The notes beneath the pieces were generated by a model, which did not search any database, was not told the DNA's origin, and saw only the letters and a program-made list of their open reading frames with translations. The translations under genes were made by a program, and so were the position numbers. Shown one piece after another: positions 1 through 6,368 of a DNA stretch of 44,173 nt. The stretch comes from an uncultured Lachnospiraceae bacterium (lineage in GTDB: Bacteria; Bacillota; Clostridia; Lachnospirales; Lachnospiraceae): assembly GCA_937910785.1 (NCBI GenBank), contig CALDLG010000162.1, positions 1 to 44,173 of the forward strand. The letters are read 5' to 3'. The number at the start of each line of letters is the position of its first letter. Position 1 is the first letter of the stretch.

Positions 1-1021
1 TCTCATTACCTGTCTGCTTGCTTTTGCGACGGGGACTTCGGTGGGTACTTATTTTGTGGTGATTCCGATTTTGTTTCCGGTAGGCGTGATGGCGGGAGCT
101 GCGCCGGAATTTATGATCGGCGCTATTGTGTCGGGAGCGGCATTTGGCGACAACTTAGGACCGATTTCGGATACTACTATCGCTTCGTCCGCAACACAGC
201 ATGCGGATCTGGGAACCGTGGTGAAAACGAGAACGCGATACAGTCTGCCTGCGGCAGCGGGAGCGCTGCTTCTGTTTCTGTTGTTTTCCAAAACGACGGA
301 CGCAGGCGTGGTGATGGAAGCAGCAGGCGGAGCGGCAGATCCTGTCAGTTTGGTCATGCTGGTGGTTCCTGTCGTTATTATCATTCTGTGTGTGAAGCGC
401 AGACATCTGATCACCGCCCTTTCCTGGGGGATTCTGGCAGGAGCTGCCGCAGGTCTGCTTTGCGGTGTTTATACGGTCGATGAACTCATTTCGTTTCCCG
501 GCGGATTTGCAGTGTCGGGAGCGGTTATCGATGCCATTACGGGAACGTCAGGAACGGTGGCCATGCTGATTGCGGTATTTGCGCTTTTGGGCGTGATGGA
601 GCGCAGCGGTCTGTTTGAAGATGTGAAAGGGCTTTTGGAACGTTTTGCCAAAAAGGAGCGCAGCACAGAGGCGGCGATTATTTTGTCTGTCGGCATATTG
701 AGCATGATAACAGGTGTTATATCGGTGGCCATCGTGGCGCTTGGAGATCTGGTCAGTGAGATCGGGGAGAAAGCGGGGGTAAACCGGTATCGTCGGGCGA
801 ATCTGATGGATTGCACCGGCTGTGTATTCTGTTTTCTCGCGCCCTGGACGGTACATTGCGTCATTCCGGCGCAGCAGTCCGCCCAGTTCGGTGAAGGGTA
901 TGCGGTGGCGCCGGCTTCGGTCCCCTTTGTAAATTATTATTCGATCTGTATGCTTGTGATGCTGTTTACGGCAGTGATTACCGGATACGGAAGAAGGTCT
1001 TCCCCGGACAGAAAGAACTGA
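1..1021 (+). CDS. Na+/H+ antiporter NhaC family, C-terminal part (5' end outside window)
   Basis: Membrane antiporter that probably exchanges Na+ (or an organic anion/amino acid pair, as in MleN and ArcD-like relatives) for protons. The open frame runs in from the window edge, so the start is missing; about 339 residues are visible. It is almost entirely hydrophobic helices. Near visible residues 45-59 lies GAAFGDNLGPISDTT, matching the conserved NhaC-family stretch that contains the FGDN and SDTT signatures. The C terminus is a transmembrane helix followed by a short basic tail ending at the TGA. The family is confident; the transported substrate cannot be told from the sequence. The following gene starts about 60 bp later on the same strand. 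Confidence 0.85.
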   Translation, partial: LITCLLAFATGTSVGTYFVVIPILFPVGVMAGAAPEFMIGAIVSGAAFGDNLGPISDTTIASSATQHADLGTVVKTRTRYSLPAAAGALLLFLLFSKTTDAGVVMEAAGGAADPVSLVMLVVPVVIIILCVKRRHLITALSWGILAGAAAGLLCGVYTVDELISFPGGFAVSGAVIDAITGTSGTVAMLIAVFALLGVMERSGLFEDVKGLLERFAKKERSTEAAIILSVGILSMITGVISVAIVALGDLVSEIGEKAGVNRYRRANLMDCTGCVFCFLAPWTVHCVIPAQQSAQFGEGYAVAPASVPFVNYYSICMLVMLFTAVITGYGRRSSPDRKN

Positions 1022-1084
1022 TAAAAGGCTGACGGGAGGAATTGAAACCGGCATATAAGTGCGAAGAAATTGAGGAATGCTGCG

Positions 1085-1807
1085 ATGGGAAAAATTTTAA
1101 AAAATGCCATAGTTACCTTTCTGGTTTTAGCGCTTGGAACTTCCACGGCTTTTCTGGCGTATCTGCATTTTTTTGCATCTGACGGAAGGAAGCTTTCCGG
1201 GGAGTGGACGGCGGAGATTGACATGACGGAGCAGGCCGCTGTGCGGGCTTTTGACTGGCTGCGGGATATAGAAGGGGTATCGGTTTCTCCGGAAGAGGTG
1301 AAATCCTGTATGCAGGGATTGACCATACAGGTCAATATGACGATGGAGCAGACGGCCCGTTTCGAGGGAACCTTTCACTGCGCCGTTTTGCCGGATAGCT
1401 ATGATGCCTGCAATCAGGAAGCCTATGAAGCGCTTGCCGGAGAATTCCGGGAACTTGTGGGACAGAGGCTTCGCATGGCAGGCTATGAGGGAGATACGGA
1501 TCAGGATGCCGTTGAGGCTCTGACAGCCGAGACCTTCGGGATGTCCACCGTTTCCTATCTGATGTCCTGTGGACCGGCCCTTCTGCCGTCTCTGGAAGAG
1601 CTGCAGGCGCAGTATGACGGCAGCGGCGTTTATGAAGCCGCCGAAGAAATGCTGATCAGAGAGTTTGAGACCGCAGGAACGGTCATCCGGAAGGAGGAAC
1701 GTTATATCCGGAAAGAAAACGGTCTGATCCTGTTAGAAGAGGCAGGCGCATCCTCCTCCGATCTCTTTTTTGATCAATATCCCATCGTATACACGCTGCA
1801 ACAATAG
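1085..1807 (+). CDS. Hypothetical membrane-anchored extracytoplasmic protein
   Basis: Function not recognised. The 240-residue product has one N-terminal hydrophobic segment (about residues 7-26) with a short basic start, so it is probably an anchored protein facing outside. The rest is soluble, rich in Glu, and has three Cys (one in SCMQG, one in FHCAV, one in MSCGP). No lipobox is present. The ATG at 1085 is preferred because GAGGA lies 8 bases before it; an in-frame TTG at 1070 would add five residues. It sits between the antiporter gene and the carboxypeptidase gene on the same strand, and its stop is about 120 bp before the next start. Confidence 0.7.
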   Translation: MGKILKNAIVTFLVLALGTSTAFLAYLHFFASDGRKLSGEWTAEIDMTEQAAVRAFDWLRDIEGVSVSPEEVKSCMQGLTIQVNMTMEQTARFEGTFHCAVLPDSYDACNQEAYEALAGEFRELVGQRLRMAGYEGDTDQDAVEALTAETFGMSTVSYLMSCGPALLPSLEELQAQYDGSGVYEAAEEMLIREFETAGTVIRKEERYIRKENGLILLEEAGASSSDLFFDQYPIVYTLQQ

Positions 1808-1897
1808 GGGGGATTTTCCAGGGCAGTCTGAAAGACGCTGTCGGCGTCGGCCCAAAGTTCGCAGTCTGAGAGAAAAGCATGGTCCGCGCCGATTTGA

Positions 1898-1923
1898 GAT
1901 TCCGCAGAGCGGAATCAGGGAGG
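1898..1923 (+). promoter_or_regulatory. 8-bp perfect hairpin abutting the Shine-Dalgarno of the carboxypeptidase gene
   Basis: GATTCCGC (1898-1905) and GCGGAATC (1909-1916) form a perfect 8-bp stem with a 3-base loop. The strong ribosome-binding site AGGGAGG (1917-1923) follows with no gap, and the ATG is at 1929. The hairpin could affect ribosome access or protect the 5' end after processing; this is inference. Confidence 0.45.
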
Positions 1924-1928
1924 TCAGA

Positions 1929-3380
1929 ATGAAAACTTTCTTACGAAAAACAATATCTCTTATATTGTGCGTGTTTCTGATATGCGCAGCATTGCCCGTC
2001 AGGGTGTACGCAAGCTTTGAAATTCCCGGAATCTGTCGGATACAGGCGGATGAGAATGCCGCGTATGCCGTCAAAATGCTGGATTATGGTTATGCCGGCA
2101 ATACATATCTTTCTCTGCGGGACATGGCGATGGTTCTGAAAGGGACGGATAAATCCTTTTCCCTGAAAATTACTTCCGATTCCGTTGCCCTGACGACGGG
2201 AGGAGATTATACGCCGGTGGGAACGGAACAGATTCCCTGGGAAAGCGATGAGAACCCGAATGCATCTCTGCGTCGGAACGGATTTGAGGTAAATGAACAG
2301 AAGGTGATTTACTATACGATGATTCTGAAACTTCCTTCGGGAGATTACGATTGTTTTATGGCGGCAGCGGATCTGGCCATGCTTTTGGATGTGAATGTTA
2401 CCGCTTCCGACGATGGTTCCTGGCAGATCCGAACACAGGAGCCCTTCAGTGTTTCTCCTGAGGTTCTGGAACAGGCCGGCTATTTTAGCGGTGTCAACAG
2501 TGTGCTGGCAGGGGATGCGGTGACAGGGGAAATCTATTATCAGTATCAGTCGGACGCCGCATGGCCGATAGCCAGTACCTCCAAGCTGATGACCTGTCTT
2601 CTGGTCATGGATGCCATCGCGGCCGGGCAGATTTCCTGGGAGGAATCTGTCACAGTTTCGGATGCGGTGGAGCTGCTTTCTTCGTCCGGTGACGGGGTAA
2701 TTCCGTTAGAGGCAGGGAGTCAGATTAGCATACGGGATCTTCTGACCGGGCTTCTTCTGCCATCCAGTAATGAATGCGCGCTGTGTCTTGCAGAATGCAT
2801 CGCGGGCTCGGAGGAAGCCTTCGTCCGGATGATGAACCAGAAAGCGCAGGAACTGGGACTTTCTCAGGCAGTTTTTTTCAACAGTCATGGACTGCCTGTA
2901 TATACACAGGGGCCCATTCCCGCGAAGTGTCAGAACCGCATGAGCGCAGAGGATATGTTCCGGCTGGTATCCTATCTTCTGAAGGTCTATCCGCAGGTTA
3001 CGGAAATCACTTCGCAGAAGGAGGCTGATTTAGAGTCGATCGACTTTAAAGTGAACAACAGCAACCCGCTTCTGCATAATCTGTCCGGCGTGACCGGGCT
3101 GAAAACAGGAACCACCAATAAAGCCGGCGCCTGTCTGGTTACATCTTTGACGGCAGCTGACGGGGAAATGGAGCATGATCTGATTGTGATTGTTCTGGGA
3201 GCCGAAGATTCCATAGAAAGAGGCCGGGTATCGGGATTGATGGCAAGATTCGCAAGATGTGCTTTTTATGAGGGCGTGGAAGAGACTGAGACCGGTTCCC
3301 CTGCCCTGACGGAACAGGAGCTGCCCGTACATGCCGAAGCGGCAGTGGACAGCATTATCAGGAAAGCCGGGAAGTATTGA
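1929..3380 (+). CDS. D-alanyl-D-alanine carboxypeptidase (PBP5/DacF type) with N-terminal stalk-like domain
   Basis: Secreted serine D,D-carboxypeptidase that trims the terminal D-Ala of peptidoglycan stem peptides. The 483-residue product starts with a signal peptide (about residues 1-29). All three penicillin-binding motifs are visible: S216-T-S-K219 (SxxK), S279-S-N281 (SxN) and K392-T-G394 (KTG). Residues about 50-175 resemble the stalk/copper-amine-oxidase N-like domain found in clostridial surface proteins (YLSLRDMAMVLKGT), which is not part of minimal PBP5. The C terminus is a short basic tail without an evident amphipathic anchor. ATG 1929 is chosen for its AGGGAGG site and the signal peptide; the frame is open upstream but that part has no signal-like sequence. 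Family confident, N-terminal domain name tentative. Confidence 0.88.
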   Translation: MKTFLRKTISLILCVFLICAALPVRVYASFEIPGICRIQADENAAYAVKMLDYGYAGNTYLSLRDMAMVLKGTDKSFSLKITSDSVALTTGGDYTPVGTEQIPWESDENPNASLRRNGFEVNEQKVIYYTMILKLPSGDYDCFMAAADLAMLLDVNVTASDDGSWQIRTQEPFSVSPEVLEQAGYFSGVNSVLAGDAVTGEIYYQYQSDAAWPIASTSKLMTCLLVMDAIAAGQISWEESVTVSDAVELLSSSGDGVIPLEAGSQISIRDLLTGLLLPSSNECALCLAECIAGSEEAFVRMMNQKAQELGLSQAVFFNSHGLPVYTQGPIPAKCQNRMSAEDMFRLVSYLLKVYPQVTEITSQKEADLESIDFKVNNSNPLLHNLSGVTGLKTGTTNKAGACLVTSLTAADGEMEHDLIVIVLGAEDSIERGRVSGLMARFARCAFYEGVEETETGSPALTEQELPVHAEAAVDSIIRKAGKY

Positions 3381-3449
3381 CAGAAAGCCGGTTTGCGGCT
3401 GCCGGCCAAAACAGCTGCAACGCACAGGCAAAACGACCATAGCCTCAAT

Positions 3450-3500
3450 CGCAAAACAAAAGAACCGCAAAGTATACCGCAAAAACTGCAAATGGTACCG
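3450..3500 (+). repeat. Cluster of short CGCAAA direct repeats upstream of the sensor kinase
   Basis: CGCAAA occurs at 3450, 3466 and 3478, with TGCAAA at 3487; the two best copies (ACCGCAAA at 3464 and 3476) are 12 bp apart. An inverted relative, TTTGCGG, lies near 3391. They sit just upstream of a possible extended -10 (TGC-TATTCT, 3527-3535), where an activator would bind. Role is inference. Confidence 0.35.
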
Positions 3501-3575
3501 CCGGACGGTTTGAACGGCCCCCCTTCTGCTATTCTGTACATGTGACGGAAACGGCAAAAGGGGGGCTTGTGTGTT

Positions 3576-4934
3576 ATGCTGGGAGGTTCTGTTTGGATAG
3601 CGATGCTTCGGTTCGCCATCAGTCTTGCGGGAACGATTATCCTGTTTTCCCTGATCAGCAGGCCGCGGTTTGGCAGGAAAAAGATGATCATCGGTTATCT
3701 GTGCTTCTGTGCCGCAGCCATTGCGGCGGGGTGTATCTGGTATGTGATTGACTGGGAAAGCTGTACGAAGATGGTTGCCTTCGTGCTTTACATACTTTTT
3801 GTCATATTTGCCGTCTGTACGAGCAGTGATCCGTTTGGACTGTCGATGTACAAGCTGGCGCTTATTTTTTATCTGCTTGCGGTTTTTCTGATCGGAGGGA
3901 TTGAGGTTGCCGTGCTTTTCTTTGGCGGGAACGTATGGGTGGATATTATCGTGCGTATCGTCCTGATTCTGCTCATGGCGTTCTATATCGATAAGAAGGT
4001 GAAACACGATATCCGGGGATTTAGTGAATATGTGGAAAATGAACTGGACAGATTCAGCGTCACCGTAATGAGCATCAGCATTCTTTTCGGAATCGGATTT
4101 ATTTTAAATCCCAATTCAAAAGAGCAGACGCCGTATAAGCTTTTTCAGATTATGATGAATTTCTTCCTGACAGGAGCTTTACAGATTCTCGTATTCCGGC
4201 TTTATTTTCATATCGGCAAAGAAAATGAATACCGAAAAGAAAATCAGCTGATGCAGATGAACCACCGGCTGCTGGAGCGGAATATGGAGATTTTGGAAGA
4301 GGCTGCGGAGGCGGGAAAACGGATACGGCACGATGTGAGACATCATAATATTGTGATAGCGGAGTATGCCCGCAGAGGTCAGAATGAAGAACTGCTGCAC
4401 TATCTGAAAGAGTACGGTAAGGAGACGGACAATAGCGCAGCCGCGGCTATATGTGCCAATACCGCGGTCAATAATCTGCTTTCCGCCTATACGGAGCGGG
4501 CAAAGAAGGAACAGGTCAGAGTTATGCTGGACGTGGAGCTTGGAAAAGAGCCCGCGATTCCCAATATCGATCTGGTAACGGTGCTCGCTAATGCTTACGA
4601 GAACGCCATTTACGGCTGCATGGAAGCGAAGAAGCAGTCAAAAGACCGGGAATGCTTCATTCATCTGATGATCAGAAAAAAGAAAAATAAGCTCGCCATC
4701 TACTGTGCCAATTCGTGCAGGCCGGAGACGGAGATACGAAATGGTATTCCCGGACCGGAGGCAACGGGAGGAATCGGCGTGCACAGCATCATCAGGACGG
4801 CGGAGAAATTTGAAGGGGAATACGATTTTAAGAACGATCATGGCATGTTCGTTTTCCGACTGGTCATGAACATTCCGCAATCGGGGGGGGGTAGAGAGCG
4901 AAGAAAGAGCGGGAGCCATAAGATCGGACAGTGA
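3576..4934 (+). CDS. Sensor histidine kinase, AgrC-like, with GHKL ATPase domain
   Basis: Membrane sensor kinase of the HPK10/AgrC group, which usually senses peptides or envelope signals and phosphorylates a LytTR regulator. The 452-residue product has six or so hydrophobic helices (about residues 5-215), then a coiled dimerisation helix. The phosphoacceptor region is RHDVRHHN with H252 as likely phosphoacceptor. A GHKL ATPase domain follows, with N-box NAYENAIYG and a glycine box near GGIGVHSII. ATG 3576 follows an AAAAGGGGGG site; a TTG lies three codons earlier. No response regulator gene is adjacent, so it is an orphan in this window. A run of nine G at 4883-4891 lies at the C-terminal end: one extra G would place TAG directly in frame and remove the basic tail. 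Confidence 0.85.
   Translation: MLGGSVWIAMLRFAISLAGTIILFSLISRPRFGRKKMIIGYLCFCAAAIAAGCIWYVIDWESCTKMVAFVLYILFVIFAVCTSSDPFGLSMYKLALIFYLLAVFLIGGIEVAVLFFGGNVWVDIIVRIVLILLMAFYIDKKVKHDIRGFSEYVENELDRFSVTVMSISILFGIGFILNPNSKEQTPYKLFQIMMNFFLTGALQILVFRLYFHIGKENEYRKENQLMQMNHRLLERNMEILEEAAEAGKRIRHDVRHHNIVIAEYARRGQNEELLHYLKEYGKETDNSAAAAICANTAVNNLLSAYTERAKKEQVRVMLDVELGKEPAIPNIDLVTVLANAYENAIYGCMEAKKQSKDRECFIHLMIRKKKNKLAIYCANSCRPETEIRNGIPGPEATGGIGVHSIIRTAEKFEGEYDFKNDHGMFVFRLVMNIPQSGGGRERRKSGSHKIGQ
4883..4891 (+). repeat. Homopolymer of nine G at the 3' end of the kinase gene
   Basis: Nine consecutive G lie inside the last codons of the kinase gene and are followed directly by TAGAGAG. In the reading frame present the tail continues for about 13 residues; a +1 slip gives an immediate stop. 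The ATPase core is complete in either case. Confidence 0.7.
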
Positions 4935-4971
4935 CATCGTGCAGAAGCCGTAAGGACCACTGCTGTGAATG

Positions 4972-5007
4972 AAAAAGGGGCTGCATGAGATGATATCATG
5001 CGCCCCG
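4972..5007 (-). terminator. Intrinsic terminator for the minus-strand thioredoxin-like gene
   Basis: On the minus strand the sequence forms a GC-rich stem (GGGGC plus GCATGA pairing with TCATGC plus GCCCC, one bulged base) followed by TTTTTC. It lies 34 bp past the stop of the minus-strand gene. On the plus strand the same hairpin lacks a T-run, so termination of the kinase transcript here is less certain. Confidence 0.75.
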
Positions 5008-5040
5008 CAAAAATCGAAATATTTCATTGTGAACGGCGAA

Positions 5041-6150
5041 TCAGACATTCCCGTTTAACACCTGTTCTATGTACCGGAAGTCCCCGAAACCGTTTTCGTC
5101 CATCAGAAGATCAACGTTCGTTCCGGCCGGAATCTCCAGAACATACGGTGTGCCGTTATAGACATAATTTACCGTCAGGGTTACATTGGGACACTGCTTC
5201 ATCGCGTCGAATACCCTTTTATCAAAGCTTACCCATGTTTCGGTACTGACAACAACCGTTGTCTGTTTTGCCGTCAGAATGGAATTGGCCGTTTCTTTGA
5301 GAAAAACGGCATAGGCGGAATTGGGAACCTCTTCATAACGAAGGATTGCACCGCACTTGATGCAGCGGGTCATGGCAACGGCGTCGCTTCCTGTGGTCGC
5401 GTCGTTTACGGAAACCGTTTCTTCCACATGGTCACAGGACGAGCCGGAAGCGGAGCTGCTTTCCGTTTTCTCCTTTTTTGCCCCCTCCACCGTGTCATTC
5501 GGCTTCTGGCTGCCGTCCGGATTCTGTGAGCCGGAATCACCCGGATTCTGTGAACCGGAGTCTCCCGGATTTGACGGATTGCTGCCGGAATTGTTGTTCA
5601 GGTCTTCCAGCTTCTGTTCGATGCCGCTGTCGGCAGAAGGGCCGTTGGTGATCTGACAGATGTTGTTATCCGCATCCACCAGAACGATCAGGGGCAGCGT
5701 TCCGGCGCTGGGCACAAGGTTCATATATGCGTTCCATGCATCATAGGCGCTAAAGCCATAGCCGAACTGCATGCTGCCGGCGTTCGGGCAGTAGGTGTTG
5801 CGGAAGTTCTCCACATCGGTCTGAATGGTGCCGCCATTGCACTCCACTGCGCACACCTCCGCCAGACTTCCGTCCTGAACCCAGCTGCTGTTGGAAAGCC
5901 TGCCGAGTACGTTCTGGCAGTTGGAACAGGTGCGGCTGAAGAAGACGAGCATCTTGCAGCTGCCGCCGCTCTGCGTCGAGATTGTGCCGCCATCGATGTT
6001 CTGGAACGTGTAATCATAGTTGGAATTGTCCTCCGATACTTCGGCGGCCGATGCCGGAATTGCCGGAAGGATCAGCATCAATGCCATCAGCAGGCTGACG
6101 GCCCCTGCTCTTATTCTGTTTTTGCCTGTTTTTTTGCTGTTCTGAATCAT
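5041..6150 (-). CDS. Secreted thioredoxin-like protein with CxxC motif and C-terminal domain of unknown function
   Basis: Predicted exported protein of 369 residues. Residues about 15-36 form a signal peptide ending near ASAAEV. Residues about 45-190 look like a thioredoxin fold: a hydrophobic strand LVFFSRT, then C75-S-N-C78 in the active-site position, and a late strand PLIVLVDADN. A Gly/Ser/Asn/Pro linker with two near-identical GDSGSQNP units follows. The C-terminal half has a CDH...CIKCG pair that could bind a metal, then a domain of about 110 residues ending LNGNV whose function is not recognised. CSNC differs from the usual CGPC. GGAGG lies 6 bases before the start. It stands alone, divergent from the hybrid kinase gene. 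A role in extracytoplasmic thiol chemistry is inference. Confidence 0.75.
   Translation of the reverse strand: MIQNSKKTGKNRIRAGAVSLLMALMLILPAIPASAAEVSEDNSNYDYTFQNIDGGTISTQSGGSCKMLVFFSRTCSNCQNVLGRLSNSSWVQDGSLAEVCAVECNGGTIQTDVENFRNTYCPNAGSMQFGYGFSAYDAWNAYMNLVPSAGTLPLIVLVDADNNICQITNGPSADSGIEQKLEDLNNNSGSNPSNPGDSGSQNPGDSGSQNPDGSQKPNDTVEGAKKEKTESSSASGSSCDHVEETVSVNDATTGSDAVAMTRCIKCGAILRYEEVPNSAYAVFLKETANSILTAKQTTVVVSTETWVSFDKRVFDAMKQCPNVTLTVNYVYNGTPYVLEIPAGTNVDLLMDENGFGDFRYIEQVLNGNV
5517..5575 (-). repeat. 24-bp tandem repeat encoding the Pro/Gly/Ser linker
   Basis: Two full copies of a 24-bp unit (5517-5540 and 5541-5564) and the start of a third encode the linker between the two domains of the thioredoxin-like protein. 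The copies differ at a few positions. The repeat keeps frame, so copy number changes would alter only linker length. Confidence 0.7.
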
Positions 6151-6182
6151 AGTTTCCTCCTGGTACGCTGATTTTTTATCTT

Positions 6183-6212
6183 TTTATAGCAGTTAATGGG
6201 ATTGTATCTGAA
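6183..6212 (-). promoter_or_regulatory. Possible promoter for the thioredoxin-like gene
   Basis: On the minus strand TTCAGA and TATAAA are separated by 18 bp, about 30 bp before the GGAGG site. The -35 match is poor, so this is a weak candidate. The interval up to the divergent promoter is AT-rich with several T-runs and holds no gene. Confidence 0.3.
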
Positions 6213-6292
6213 AAGGAGCGTGGTGTAAAGGGGTTTGCCGGATATTTTTTCTTGTATTTTTTTTGTATTTATTTCCTTATTTTACCTGAATA

Positions 6293-6321
6293 TTGACATC
6301 GTATCGTGCGCTTGTTATTAT
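6293..6321 (+). promoter_or_regulatory. Sigma-70-type promoter for the hybrid kinase gene
   Basis: TTGACA (6293-6298), a 17-bp spacer and TATTAT (6316-6321) lie about 48 bp before the ATG at 6369. The match to the housekeeping consensus is good, and AGGAGG (6355-6360) follows at normal spacing from the start codon. Confidence 0.65.
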
Positions 6322-6368
6322 AAAGATAATAGCCAGATTATTGTTGCCAAACGCAGGAGGAAACATAA

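Noticed and set aside
1770..1928. Upstream extension of the carboxypeptidase frame
   Set aside because: It would place 53 basic residues before the signal peptide, while ATG 1929 has a strong ribosome-binding site.
3464..3493. Canonical LytTR regulator binding site
   Set aside because: The repeats are 12 bp apart start to start and do not match the usual LytTR repeat sequence or its longer spacing; kept only as unexplained repeats.
3030..4007. Minus-strand open frame spanning the end of the carboxypeptidase and the start of the kinase
   Set aside because: It crosses two plus-strand genes with firm motifs and encodes no recognisable protein.
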